From NCBI RefSeq assembly GCF_003263515.1, contig NZ_JYDE01000008.1:1-59829 (forward strand): DNA of 59,829 nucleotides, in the 5' to 3' direction. A program made the translations under genes and the position numbers. Below, in pieces: positions 47,103 to 55,791 of the stretch. The notes under the pieces were generated by a model that was not told the origin of the DNA, did not search any database, and saw only the letters and a list, made by a program, of their open reading frames with translations. The DNA is from Rahnella inusitata. Lineage in GTDB: Bacteria; Pseudomonadota; Gammaproteobacteria; Enterobacterales; Enterobacteriaceae. The first letter of the stretch is position 1. Every line of letters begins with the position of its first letter.

Positions 47103-47272
47103 TTTTTGCGTCCACGTTGTCCGGATAAGATGCGGTAATGATAAAGACTGGAAGTCAGGGGAAAAAGCCACAGAAAAGGACTTCAGTGTTATTGCAGGGG
47201 AAACAATCCGGCTGGGGTATAATTCACAATATCAGTCATGAAACGTTGGATAACCCCTGGGGAATAAAATCG

Positions 47273-48178
47273 ATGCGCTCTAATCTGCTTGAGTTAATGA
47301 GTACATTTGTTCAAGTCGTGGAGCTGCGGAGTTTCACTAAGGCGGCTGATGCCCTGCAATTGCATCGTCCTGCTGTCAGTAAATTTATAAAGCAGCTCGA
47401 AGATGACTTAGGCGTAAAACTACTCCACCGCACGACGCGTAACCTGAGTGTCACTGTTGAAGGTGAAGAAGTTTATCAACGCGCTAAAGCGTTGCTGAAT
47501 GATGTTGGCGATATGATGGCAACGGTTTCCCCAAACCAGCCTCCTCATGGGCGTCTTCGAATTAGCGCGCCGCTGGCACTCTCCCACACTATTCTCATCC
47601 CCTCTTTGCGTGAATTTCAGGCTCTCTACCCTCAAATCGAAATCGTACTCACCGCGTCAGATCGCCTGACAGATTTGATTTCAGAAGGCATTGACTGTGT
47701 TATTCGCCTGGGAGAACTTGTTGATTCAAGCTTTATCTCTCGCCGTATTGGTGAGGTTCAGATGGCTACCTGCGCAACGCCTTCCTATCTGGATAAATTC
47801 GGTATCCCGCTGACGCCAGGTGATCTGGTGCATCATAAAGCCATTAACTTTTTCAGTGAAAATAGTCGTGAAGTGATGGAATGGAAGTTGGTCGTAGATG
47901 GGCACGTTGTCTCACAACGTCCGGGAAGCACCATGTTGGTGAACAATTCAGATGTGCTTTTGTCATGCGGATTGGCGGGAATGGGGATATTCCATGCTCT
48001 GAGAACAACAGTGGAATCGCACATTGATTCAGGCAGGCTGACAGAAATACTCACCGAGTATGCAACCGTCACTAAGCCTGTCTCTATTTTGTATCCTGAT
48101 CGACGTTATCTTCCCCCCACTGTACGGGCATTTGTGGACTGGTTTTCAGACGTTTTTGCAAGTAAGCATCAATTTTAA
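47273..48178 (+). CDS. LysR-family regulator
   Basis: 301 residues from MRSNLLELMSTFVQVVELRSF at ATG 47273, with GGGGA about 9 nt upstream; the frame from 47138 runs back over the neighbour's promoter. Helix-turn-helix SFTKAADALQLHRPAVSKFIKQLEDDLGVKLLHRTTRNL, then an effector domain with HGRLRISAPLALSHTILIP. This CrgA/DsdC-like layout is common for regulators of oxidoreductases. It is divergent from the quinone-reductase gene with 170 bp between. TATAAT at 47219-47224 may be its -10. Confidence 0.88.
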   Translation: MRSNLLELMSTFVQVVELRSFTKAADALQLHRPAVSKFIKQLEDDLGVKLLHRTTRNLSVTVEGEEVYQRAKALLNDVGDMMATVSPNQPPHGRLRISAPLALSHTILIPSLREFQALYPQIEIVLTASDRLTDLISEGIDCVIRLGELVDSSFISRRIGEVQMATCATPSYLDKFGIPLTPGDLVHHKAINFFSENSREVMEWKLVVDGHVVSQRPGSTMLVNNSDVLLSCGLAGMGIFHALRTTVESHIDSGRLTEILTEYATVTKPVSILYPDRRYLPPTVRAFVDWFSDVFASKHQF

Positions 48179-48229
48179 GGCGTGATTGAATTAATTTTTT
48201 CCGCCCTGCTTGCCGGGTGGTTAAGTTAA

Positions 48230-48358
48230 TCACTCAATTTCATATTTCAGGCCGCTTTTATTCATAAGCTTTACGGGTGGAACAGATACTTTCCGCTCCT
48301 GAGCAACAACAGAACAGTTCAGAGCCAACAAAAGTGATAAAGAAACCCCGGCTTTCAT
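48230..48358 (-). CDS. Possible small secreted protein
   Basis: 42-codon frame starting MKAGVSLSLLLALNCSVVAQ, with a good signal peptide (cleavage after VVA) and a GAGAGG ribosome site 7-8 nt upstream. The mature part (ERKVSVPPVKLMNKSGLKYEIE) is only ~22 residues. It overlaps, in another frame, a 64-codon ORF (48258-48452, MRNKSIVIMAWLTRLIRKSG) that also has a GGGAG site. One of the two may be real, or this may be the decayed start of a longer gene. Confidence 0.35.
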   Translation of the reverse strand: MKAGVSLSLLLALNCSVVAQERKVSVPPVKLMNKSGLKYEIE

Positions 48359-48639
48359 AAACGACCCTCTCTCCGGCTGCATTAAAGTTTGTGCCACTCT
48401 TTCTGATAAGGCGCGTTAACCACGCCATTATCACAATCGATTTATTACGCATCCGACTCCCTATTTGACTCGCAAGGGTGAGACGACTTAAAAAGCACCG
48501 GCAAGGCGAAACGAGTCAAAGCGCTGATTGATTTTTTAATGATGAAAACCAAAAAATAGCTGCCCACTAAGCCTGTTAAACATCCGCATTCGTTTACAGG
48601 AAAGTCTCTAAAAGTGAAGGATTCGAATTACAGGGACAC

Positions 48640-49122
48640 TTAAATTTCAAGTGCAGTACGGATTGCGGCTTCCATTTTCTCCGGGGTGGAGATCGGCGCA
48701 AAACGCTTGAGCGGTTTACCGTCGCGCCCGATCAGGAATTTAGTGAAGTTCCACTTGATCCGCCCACCCAGCACGCCGGGTAATTCGTCTTTCAGATAAC
48801 GAAACACCGGGTGTGTTGCCGCGCCGTTGACCTCCACTTTCCCGAACATCGGGAAGCTCACACCGTAGTTGATGTGACAGGTCTGCGAGATTTCGTCGGC
48901 ACTGCCGGGTTCCTGCTTGCCGAACTGGTTGCACGGGAAACCAAGCACCACCAGCCCCTGGGCGGCGTACTTCTTGTAGAGCGCTTCAAGCCCTACGTAT
49001 TGTGGGGTAAAGCCACAATGGCTGGCGGTATTCACCACCAGAACCAGCTTGCCAGCGTAGTCGGCCATCGGAATGAGCTGGCCACTCAGGCTGATGGCCG
49101 TCAGTTGATAAAAGGTGTTCAT
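48640..49122 (-). CDS. Glutathione peroxidase (thiol peroxidase, Cys type)
   Basis: 160 residues from MNTFYQLTAISL, with GAGG 8 nt upstream of ATG 49122. Peroxidase with the peroxidatic cysteine in NTASHCGFTPQYVGLEALY, the second conserved block LGFPCNQFGKQEPG and the WNFTKFLIG motif. Cysteine replaces the selenocysteine of animal enzymes. Bacterial members usually take electrons from thioredoxin. It reduces organic hydroperoxides and lies near other oxidative and electrophile-defence genes (OsmC, OYE). It is shorter than E. coli BtuE (183), lacking an insertion. Confidence 0.92.
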   Translation of the reverse strand: MNTFYQLTAISLSGQLIPMADYAGKLVLVVNTASHCGFTPQYVGLEALYKKYAAQGLVVLGFPCNQFGKQEPGSADEISQTCHINYGVSFPMFGKVEVNGAATHPVFRYLKDELPGVLGGRIKWNFTKFLIGRDGKPLKRFAPISTPEKMEAAIRTALEI

Positions 49123-49450
49123 ATCGCAATCCTCAGTGCAGAAAGAGTTCGACGTCGACACGCAGCGCTGCAGGAGCACACAGTGTGGGGCGTGGCGCGA
49201 AGAACCTGCCGCTAAACGCGTAATTAAATCGTGTGCAATACATCTTTGCAAAACTGAACGAAAAGGACAACAAACTGGTGACCTTTGACCTGCCCGCCAT
49301 TGATCAACACATCATGATGTTAGTCCTGTTCGCTTCTGACACGAGGCAAACATGCGGGTGTTAGGGTCCGCTGCGGACATCAGGGGAAAAGCAGCCTTTA
49401 ACTTCACTTGACGTTATGCTGGCTAAACAATTGAAAACAAAAGTCGCATT
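49123..49450. other. Gap between the peroxidase and LysR genes
   Basis: About 330 bases. It holds the peroxidase promoter and a short plus-strand frame near 49235-49365 (IFAKLNEKDNKLVTFDLPAI) that may be a decayed gene fragment. Nothing is firm. Confidence 0.4.
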
Positions 49451-50338
49451 TCATGAAGTAGCGAGTAATGTCAGCGATGATTTTAATTTATCAATAAAAG
49501 TGCTGACCCGCAGAGGCAGGTAGCGTGTTGTTGGCAGAACAGCCCAGACAGATAAATCCTGAGGTCTGGCATCTGACAACTCAATCTCAACAAGTGTGCC
49601 TTTGCGGATTTCTTTCATGACATCCCAGCGGGTAAGTTGTGCAAGTCCCAGACCTTGAGCACAGAGTTCTCTTACGCCTTCAACGTTATCCGAAATGAAA
49701 CGTCCCTCAACACGGACCCTGAAGACGTCGCCACCACGTTCAAAAATCCATTGAGGTACGCTGCTTAATCTCAGGCAATGATGCTTCTTCAAATCCTCTA
49801 CCGATGTAGGCATGCCATTAACTTTCAAATAATCGGGTGAAGCACAGATTACACGAGGGCTGTCAGCAATTTTGCGGGCTATCAGTGTGGAGTCTTTTAA
49901 CGGGGCGATACGTATTGCCACATCAATGCCTCTGCCGACAATATCAACCACATCTTCGCTTAGCTGAAGATCGATACTTAGCTCTGGATTATCTGCCAGT
50001 AGCTCAGAAATGAGAGGCAAAATATTTCGGCGCCCGAATCCTGATGGCGCAGTGATTCTGAGTAATCCTGCGGCCCCTTGTGTTGACGGAGAAAAAAGTG
50101 CCCTGGCTCCCGTCTCTGCCTCAATAAGTGCCTGGGCATAAGGCAGGAATTCCATGCCTTCCTGAGTTAATGAAACAGATCGAGTGGTTCTCTGTAACAG
50201 GCGGGTTCCCAGCTCGCGCTCAAGCGACGCGAGGCGTCTCGAAACTGCCATTGCTGAAATACCCTGTCGTTTCGCCGCCTGAGTAAGGCTTCGTGTTTCA
50301 GTTATTACCAGAAACAGCGATACGTCATGAAGATTCAT
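49451..50338 (-). CDS. LysR-family regulator of the OYE gene
   Basis: 295 residues from MNLHDVSLFLVITETRSLT at ATG 50338, with GGGGT ~6 nt upstream. Helix-turn-helix SLTQAAKRQGISAMAVSRRLASLERELGTRLLQRTTRSV and an effector domain beginning LRITAPSGFGRRNILP. It is divergent from the Old Yellow Enzyme gene with a perfect 7-5-7 inverted repeat between them, so it probably controls that gene. A frame from 50431 crosses the operator and is unlikely. Confidence 0.9.
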   Translation of the reverse strand: MNLHDVSLFLVITETRSLTQAAKRQGISAMAVSRRLASLERELGTRLLQRTTRSVSLTQEGMEFLPYAQALIEAETGARALFSPSTQGAAGLLRITAPSGFGRRNILPLISELLADNPELSIDLQLSEDVVDIVGRGIDVAIRIAPLKDSTLIARKIADSPRVICASPDYLKVNGMPTSVEDLKKHHCLRLSSVPQWIFERGGDVFRVRVEGRFISDNVEGVRELCAQGLGLAQLTRWDVMKEIRKGTLVEIELSDARPQDLSVWAVLPTTRYLPLRVSTFIDKLKSSLTLLATS

Positions 50339-50400
50339 GGTGACCCCGATAGATGAATCATTGCAACCGTCCTTGATTAAGCAAAAGGAGAAAACACAAT

Positions 50401-50419
50401 TATAACGACAAACGTTATA
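50401..50419. promoter_or_regulatory. LysR operator between the regulator and the OYE gene
   Basis: TATAACG-ACAAA-CGTTATA, a perfect inverted repeat 63 bp from the LysR start and 82 bp from the OYE start. Confidence 0.65.
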
Positions 50420-50500
50420 CGGCCTTATCATTTCGCCCTGTTTATGCCCTGTTCAACAATGATTATATTGTATTCATGATTTAATTTTTCAGGAAAACTC

Positions 50501-51598
50501 ATGAAGACATTGTCCCTTTTCACTTCCGGCAGTATCGGTAACGTCACCCTAAAAAATCGTCTCGTGGTGGCACCTATGACTCGTGTCACCGCCTCTGAAG
50601 AGGGGGTCGCAAGCGAACGTATGAAGGCTTATTACGAGGGCTTTGCCCGTGGTGGATTTGCTCTGGTTATATCCGAAGGCATTTATATTGATAAGGAATG
50701 GTCTCAGACCTATGCCTTTCAGGCGGGATTAACCAGCCCGCAACAAGTTGCAGGATGGCGTGAAGTCACGGATGCAGTTCATCAACAAGGCGGCCATATT
50801 TTTGCTCAAATTCAGCATTCAGGGGCGCTATCACAGGGTAACTATTTCCGTGAAGGAACCGTTGCGCCAAGTGCCGTTCGTCCGGTTGGCAATCAGATGA
50901 CATTTTATCGCGGGGAAGGTGAATATCCTGTTCCTCGCGAACTTGGCGAAGAAGAAATTCAGGGCATTATCCGCAGCTTTGCCGATGCCGCGTCACATGC
51001 TGTTCTCCAGGCTGGCTTTGATGGTATAGAAATCCATGGAGCAAATGGATATTTACTCGATCAATTCTTCACGGATTACACTAACCTGCGCACTGACTGC
51101 TGGGGGGGTGATATCGCAGCCCGACTTCAGCTTAGCCTTGAAGTCATTAAATCTGTCAGACAACGTGTAGGTCAGGCCATCCCAGTGGGTATCAGAATAT
51201 CTCAGGGGAAAGTAAATGACTTTTTCCATAAATGGGCTAATGGTGAAGACGATGCACGGATAGTGTTTACGCTGCTCGCCGAATCAGGTATCGATTATCT
51301 TCATCTGACCGAGTATGAAGCCTGGCAGCCGGCATTCCCCGGTAACTCACTCTCACTGATTGAACTGGGACGTAAATATGCCCCCCACCTCACCATTATG
51401 GCTAATGGTAGTCTTCATGATGAATGCCGGGCATTGCAGGTGATGGAAATGGGCGCTGATTTCATAGCATTAGGTCGAGGTGCGCTGGCAAATCATGACT
51501 GGCCAGAACGAGTGGCCAACGGCGAAAGCGTTCGGGTGTTTGATAACGCGATCCTCGGACCCATAGCTAATATTAAGGATTCTGAACTTTCTGTCTGA
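50501..51598 (+). CDS. Old Yellow Enzyme family NADH:flavin oxidoreductase
   Basis: 365 residues. FMN-dependent TIM barrel that reduces activated C=C bonds or nitro compounds with NAD(P)H. Seen: KNRLVVAPMTRVTAS near the N-terminus, GGHIFAQIQHSGALS, GFDGIEIHGANGYLLDQFFTDYTNLRTDCWGG and the phosphate site MGADFIALGRGALANHDWP. The usual HxxN/HxxH substrate motif is represented by HGAN. Likely detoxifies electrophiles together with the OsmC, quinone-reductase and peroxidase genes. A terminator-like hairpin follows. Confidence 0.92.
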   Translation: MKTLSLFTSGSIGNVTLKNRLVVAPMTRVTASEEGVASERMKAYYEGFARGGFALVISEGIYIDKEWSQTYAFQAGLTSPQQVAGWREVTDAVHQQGGHIFAQIQHSGALSQGNYFREGTVAPSAVRPVGNQMTFYRGEGEYPVPRELGEEEIQGIIRSFADAASHAVLQAGFDGIEIHGANGYLLDQFFTDYTNLRTDCWGGDIAARLQLSLEVIKSVRQRVGQAIPVGIRISQGKVNDFFHKWANGEDDARIVFTLLAESGIDYLHLTEYEAWQPAFPGNSLSLIELGRKYAPHLTIMANGSLHDECRALQVMEMGADFIALGRGALANHDWPERVANGESVRVFDNAILGPIANIKDSELSV

Positions 51599-51604
51599 CT
51601 CTTT

Positions 51605-51629
51605 CCCCGGGTAACTTCCCGGGGTTTAA
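51605..51629 (+). terminator. Terminator after the OYE gene
   Basis: CCCCGGG, TAACTT loop, CCCGGGG, then TTTAAT. Confidence 0.75.
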
Positions 51630-51716
51630 TCTCATCGTTGAACGAAAGCAGAGATTTGGCTGATCAAGTCACTGTTAGCTATCGCCCCGCTGACCGGCGT
51701 TATTCGGCACTGAGCT

Positions 51717-52205
51717 TTACACCGTTGCAGAATGCGCGTCTTCAGAGATAATAAACTCAGGCTCATAGCTCACAGGGAAGTTTACTGATCTGGCAATAAA
51801 GCACACTTTATGGATCTCATGGTGAATAGCCATTGCAGCATCAATATCAGTACCGGCTACGACAGTAATTTTTGGCCTGAGTACCGCAGACAGGAAGCGC
51901 CCGGCGCCATTTTTTAACACCTCACCTGTTGCTACCGGTGAATCTTCATAATCCATTACAGTGATGCCCGCATCTGACGCCAGATGTAAATACCACAGCA
52001 TGTGACATGCAGAAAGAGAGGATATAAGCAGGTCTTCCGGATTCATTTTACCGGCGTCACCCCCCAGTATCGGATCATTAGAACAATGTATTATTTCCTT
52101 TCCGGCGACAGAAATATCCCATGTCCGGTCGTATGAACGATAGCCTGATGTCCCTTTCCCCAGATTTCCTGTCCAGCATATATGTGACGAATAACTGTAT
52201 TCCAT
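51717..52205 (-). CDS. OsmC/Ohr-family peroxidase
   Basis: 162 residues. Thiol-dependent reduction of organic hydroperoxides by two cysteines: one in SLSACHMLWYLHLASDAG and one in HEIHKVCFIARSVNFPV. The dimer-forming N-terminal strands (HICWTGNLGKGTSGY) and GKMNPEDLLISSLS match the OsmC/YhfA side rather than Ohr. It is divergent from a GntR regulator with a 14-bp palindrome between, so its expression is probably controlled by that regulator. Confidence 0.88.
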   Translation of the reverse strand: MEYSYSSHICWTGNLGKGTSGYRSYDRTWDISVAGKEIIHCSNDPILGGDAGKMNPEDLLISSLSACHMLWYLHLASDAGITVMDYEDSPVATGEVLKNGAGRFLSAVLRPKITVVAGTDIDAAMAIHHEIHKVCFIARSVNFPVSYEPEFIISEDAHSATV

Positions 52206-52274
52206 AAATTTCTCGCTCCAATTCTTAATGGCTTTTACTGCAAATCATTGTCAAAGTGCTTATACAGATGGCAT

Positions 52275-52288
52275 AATGGTATACCATT
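52275..52288. promoter_or_regulatory. GntR operator candidate
   Basis: AATGGTATACCATT, a perfect 14-bp palindrome of the kind bound by FCD-type GntR regulators, 25 bp before the GntR start and 70 bp from the OsmC start. Confidence 0.6.
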
Positions 52289-52312
52289 TAATTATCAAGT
52301 AAAGTAGGTTTT

Positions 52313-52954
52313 ATGAGTTCGGTTCTTCTTTCGACCGCGGATATGCTTGCCAGTGAGCTAAAAAATTTAATCAATAACGGCTCACTGCGGGACGGAGATC
52401 GTCTAGTGGAAAGAGACCTCGCCAGCCAGTTTTCTGTCAGCCGCATCCCGCTGAGAGAGGCGATTCAGAAGCTTGAGAGGGAAGGCTTAGTTGACGTTTA
52501 CAGAAACCGCGGAGCCGTCGTCAGGACGCTTACTGCTCAGGATGTCGACGAAATTTATCAACTCCGGGCTTTACTGGAAGGTGATGCTATTTTTCAGAGT
52601 CTTCAACACATGGATTCTGAAACGCTTACGCGGGCAGAGCTTGTTCACAAACTTCTTGGCAGCGCCAGCGAACCCACACAACAGGGACAATACAACCGGG
52701 AATTTCATGAGCTGTTATACCGCAAGTGTAAAAATCAGCGCCTGCTGAAAATGATAAATGAATTACGCGCACAGATAGAAAGGTATGAGCTTTTGCAGCA
52801 TCGGTTACTGTCTGAAACGCTCAAGTTTCAGGATGAACATGAGCATATTTTAAACGCCTGCCTGCGGGGCGATCCCGCTGCTGCTCGCGACTATACCGTT
52901 GAGCATATTCTTTCTGCCGGGCTGATTCTAAAAAGCTATATAACCAACCGGTAA
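52313..52954 (+). CDS. GntR-family regulator (FCD type)
   Basis: 213 residues. N-terminal winged helix with GDRLVERDLASQFSVSRIPLREAIQKLEREGLVDVYRNRGAVVRTLT, then an all-helical FCD ligand domain (EIYQLRALLEGDAIF, FHELLYRKCKNQRLLKMINELRAQIERYELL, EHEHILNACLRGDPAAARDYTVEHI) with the metal-binding histidines expected in this group. Its ligand is probably a small acid. It is divergent from osmC and likely represses it and itself. Confidence 0.9.
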   Translation: MSSVLLSTADMLASELKNLINNGSLRDGDRLVERDLASQFSVSRIPLREAIQKLEREGLVDVYRNRGAVVRTLTAQDVDEIYQLRALLEGDAIFQSLQHMDSETLTRAELVHKLLGSASEPTQQGQYNREFHELLYRKCKNQRLLKMINELRAQIERYELLQHRLLSETLKFQDEHEHILNACLRGDPAAARDYTVEHILSAGLILKSYITNR

Positions 52955-53043
52955 TCCAGGCGCTGCTGCTCGCGATAAAAACTAAACGACAGCGCTTTTG
53001 CTGGATCCCGGCTACATATGGAGGACGTATCCGGCAAAGAGTT

Positions 53044-53445
53044 TTAGCCTTGCTTGTTCTGGTAAAGATCCCAGCGGTTGCCGTATAAATCTTCAAATAC
53101 AACCACTGTGCCGTACTCCTCTTCACGAGGCTCTTCGGAAAATTCAACGCCTTTTGATTTCATGGATTTGTAGTCGCGCCAGAAATCATCAGTCTGAAGA
53201 AAAAGGAATACCCTGCCGCCGCATTGATTGCCGATAGAATCTTCCTGCCTCTCATTTGAAGCCCGGGCAAGAAGAAGATTGCAATCGCTTTCCGGGTGAG
53301 GCGTAACTACGACCCAACGTTTCCCCGGCTGCGGTGTATCCTCAACGAGGGTAAATCCCAACTTTTCCGTGTAATACTCAATTGCCCGATCATAGTCATC
53401 AACCACTATGGCCACATATCCCATACATCGCTTCTGCGTTCTCAT
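53044..53445 (-). CDS. VOC/glyoxalase-family protein
   Basis: 133 residues from MRTQKRCMGYVAIVVDDYDRA, chosen because GGAG lies 5 nt upstream of ATG 53445; the frame from 53496 adds 17. Vicinal-oxygen-chelate fold with two beta-alpha-beta-beta-beta halves (AIEYYTEKLGFTLVED and YKSMKSKGVEFSEEP) and a terminal DLYGNRWDLYQ with the metal-ligand glutamate position taken by D. It may be a glyoxalase, dioxygenase or antibiotic-binding protein. The family alone does not settle the substrate. Confidence 0.85.
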   Translation of the reverse strand: MRTQKRCMGYVAIVVDDYDRAIEYYTEKLGFTLVEDTPQPGKRWVVVTPHPESDCNLLLARASNERQEDSIGNQCGGRVFLFLQTDDFWRDYKSMKSKGVEFSEEPREEEYGTVVVFEDLYGNRWDLYQNKQG

Positions 53446-53534
53446 TACTGCTCCGTCAGGTTTCAGGCATAACTGCCCATAAACATCTTTTAACACAAAC
53501 GTTCCCTATTGGCAGTCTGGATTGGTCCAAAATC

Positions 53535-53593
53535 TGACGTCTTCTTTTCGCACTGACTGGCAGTATTGCGGGAAGCTTTGAGCGAGGAGCGGA
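53535..53593 (+). repeat. Dispersed repeat, copy 1 (partial)
   Basis: Ends TTGAGCGAGGAGCGGAC, matching the core of the copies at 55150-55175 and 57908-57933. The rest of the gap to 53825 shows no gene. Confidence 0.5.
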
Positions 53594-53825
53594 CCTCACG
53601 CATCCCTGCTAACATTGGCTCTGAGCAGTGGGAATTGAACTTTGCGATTCATTGCGAATTCCCTACTGCCTTTGCAGCCAGCCTGATTCACCGTAACTTT
53701 TGAATTACTGATCCTAATTAATCTGTCCATTGTTGCCATCGTGGTGAAAAACATGAAATTCGAAACCGGATTCATGGCCATAAATCACAGTCTTGTTCCC
53801 CTCACAGTAATCGTATGAGATCTTT

Positions 53826-54563
53826 ATGCTGATAGCGCAGGTTTCAGACATTCACGCCTCAACCGAAAATGATCATCTGTTTCGGTTCGACTAGGTACTA
53901 AATTGGCTTACGCATCTGCAACCGGACGTACTGGTACTTACAGGTGATCTAACGGATGGGCATTGGCAGGAAGGTTATAAACAGATAGCTGACCGCCTGA
54001 ATCAGCAAAATTACCCTTCGTTGATCCTGCCGGGTAACTCAGACGACCGCAGTCTGATGCGTTCTGTTTGGGATGAGAACCGGTGGGCGCACGATGCCCA
54101 AGGAGAGGCCCTGCACTTAATTCATAACACCGGTGGCATTCGCCTGATTGGTCTGGATTCCACGATTGATTACAAGGATTACGGCAGTGTGACTGACCAT
54201 CTGGAATGGTTGGATAATCAACTTAGCGACACAGGCGGCCCTCCGTCATTGCTGTTTATGCACCATCACGTATTTGCATCTGGTATACCGACGCTTGATG
54301 AAACGATGTGCAGAGGTCTAACAGAAATGGAAGATTTGATTAGACGCGCCCCTGCCAGACCACTCGCCATTTCTACAGGCCATGTCCACAGACCCATAGC
54401 GGGTATGTTTGCGGGCGTACCTGCTTACATTTCTGGCTCCGTCTGCCCGGCTAATCCTGTCTGGTTTGGAGCAGTAAACGTTCCTCCTGCAAATGACCCG
54501 CCAGCATTGATGATTCACCGCTACGTCAGTAGCTCTTTTACCAGCCATCACGTTTGCGTTTAA
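53826..54563 (+). pseudogene. Metallophosphoesterase, interrupted by an amber codon
   Basis: Calcineurin-like phosphoesterase of CpdA type, about 245 codons in one frame, broken only by TAG at 53892-53894 (codon 23). Metal-site motifs are otherwise intact: QVSDIHAS, LTGDLTDG, PGNSDDR (GNSD in place of the usual GNHD), MHHHVFASG and STGHVHRPIAG. A restart at TTG 54021 would lack the first two metal motifs and so be inactive. Members cleave cyclic nucleotides or other phosphodiesters. It is a recent pseudogene, or a sequencing error should be excluded. Confidence 0.82.
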
Positions 54564-54697
54564 CTGACACTGCGTTCAGGGAAGAGAGCAGAGTAATAAG
54601 GCCAGATCATTACTTCATCATCCCTGACAGCCCAGATAGAGTAGATGTGCGTTAGAACCTGGGGAAATAGTCACCCTGATCGAGCATTGAGTATGAT

Positions 54698-54994
54698 TTA
54701 GTTGTTCGAGTAATATATGATTTTGTATGTACTTCCCAATTCTTTCTGAAGACGTTCAGCTAATTTATAACCATCCTCAATAAATAATTTTTTCGCTTCC
54801 AAGCTGCTAAAATCAGATAATGCAGGATCATCTATATTGAGTATGGCATCATATCGCTTGGCCCAATCCGCAAGACTATTTTGTAAATCTGAAGATATTG
54901 GTAATCCTTCTGGAGATATATCCCCAAAATTATCCGGCTCTCCTCCCCATAATGGATGGCAATGATAATCAGCCATTAACTTTATTTCTTTCAT
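54698..54994 (-). CDS. Hypothetical AT-rich 98-residue protein
   Basis: MKEIKLMADYHCHPLWGGEP, then FGDISPEGLPISSDLQNSLADWAKRYDAILNIDDP and a helical C-terminus (LFIEDGYKLAERLQKELGSTYKIIYYSNN). GGTGTAGAAAA-type sequence precedes the ATG. It is acidic, soluble and low in GC compared with its left flank. The size and acidity would suit an immunity protein, but no partner toxin is adjacent. I do not recognise the family. Confidence 0.6.
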   Translation of the reverse strand: MKEIKLMADYHCHPLWGGEPDNFGDISPEGLPISSDLQNSLADWAKRYDAILNIDDPALSDFSSLEAKKLFIEDGYKLAERLQKELGSTYKIIYYSNN

Positions 54995-55106
54995 TTTTCT
55001 ACACCTCGCAAATTGGCTCTGACTATGTATCCATTATTTCCTATAGTAGCAAACATATTATATTCCTTTAGCTGCCCCATATGAATAGGGCATCAGCGAT
55101 GCTAAC

Positions 55107-55175
55107 AACGTCTGATCCAGGCACGGAGCCGACCTGCGTACTGAGCAACGTCTGCTGAGAGCGAGGAGCGGACGT
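55107..55175 (+). repeat. Dispersed ~70-bp repeat, copy 2
   Basis: Begins AACGTC and ends with a 26-bp core (55150-55175) that is 24/26 identical to 57908-57933. The core is an imperfect hairpin, GTCTGCT...AGCGGAC. Confidence 0.6.
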
Positions 55176-55234
55176 TGACTTAATTAGATTACAATGGAGG
55201 CTTCAAATGTTACTGGCGCGATTTTCTGGGATAT

Positions 55235-55479
55235 TTATAGCTTGAGCCGCTTCACTTCTGATACTTCCATGCCGCCAAACTTCTTGCCCCAAGTGTAGAA
55301 AGTAGCATCCGAAATAGTATGTTTGCGACAGAGTTCCCGGGCAAAAACCCCGGCTTCGGCTTCGCGAAAGATGCTGATGATCTGTTCGTCGGAAAAATGC
55401 TTCTTCATGGGAATGTCCTCACGTTATTGAAGAAGGCATTATTAACATCGCGGTGTATTAATGAACGGGGAGCAGGTCA
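55235..55479 (-). mobile_element. IS3-family remnant with truncated orfA
   Basis: The element's end (TGACCTGCTCCCCGTTCAT, 55461-55479 on the minus strand) and the first 57 codons of orfA (55235-55408) remain: MKKHFSDEQIISIFREAEAG, CRKHTISDATFYTWGKKFGG, MEVSEVKRLKL then stop. This is the N-terminal helix-turn-helix part of an IS3-group OrfA; the leucine zipper, OrfB and the other end are missing. It interrupts an IS903-type remnant at 55480. Confidence 0.8.
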
Positions 55480-55711
55480 ATTCGAGTTATTCAGCATGAT
55501 ACCACTTATACAAGCCGCACGACTCATACCACGCCTTAATTGCTTCATTGTCCAGCCAGAAATCATGGAGCCGAAATTGATAAGAGAATTGTTGTAAGAG
55601 TGCCAGTTGGTTACTCTGAATTTCTGCTTAGCTAGGAGAGTGCCTGCGTTATCAGGGAATGCGTTCTCTGATCCTTCAATACAGAAAAAATTCGATTTAT
55701 TAAACAACACG
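55480..55711 (-). mobile_element. IS5/IS903-type remnant, left part
   Basis: Read on the minus strand: a decayed terminal repeat (GTTGTTTAATAAATCGAA, from 55711), the leader TTGAAGGATCAGAGAACGCA, then AKQKFRVTNWHSYNNSLINFGS and, after a frameshift, FWLDNEAIKAWYES. This is the N-terminus of an IS903-group transposase; the start codon is lost (CTAGCT). It is cut off at 55480 by the IS3 remnant. Confidence 0.75.
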
Positions 55712-55791
55712 CATGACGGGATTTACGTCGCATCTATAACGCGTGAGAGGGAGTGCTGCGCAATTTTAGCAAAAAAAATAAAATAGCGCTA

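Noticed and set aside
53596..53781. 61-codon minus-strand frame
   Set aside because: It overlaps a repeat copy, has no ribosome site and no recognisable sequence.
37924..53894. Idea that TAG is read as a sense codon in this organism or island
   Set aside because: Only two TAG-interrupted frames were seen, one of them an obvious truncated remnant, and intact genes such as padC neighbours show no internal TAG. Ordinary decay explains it.
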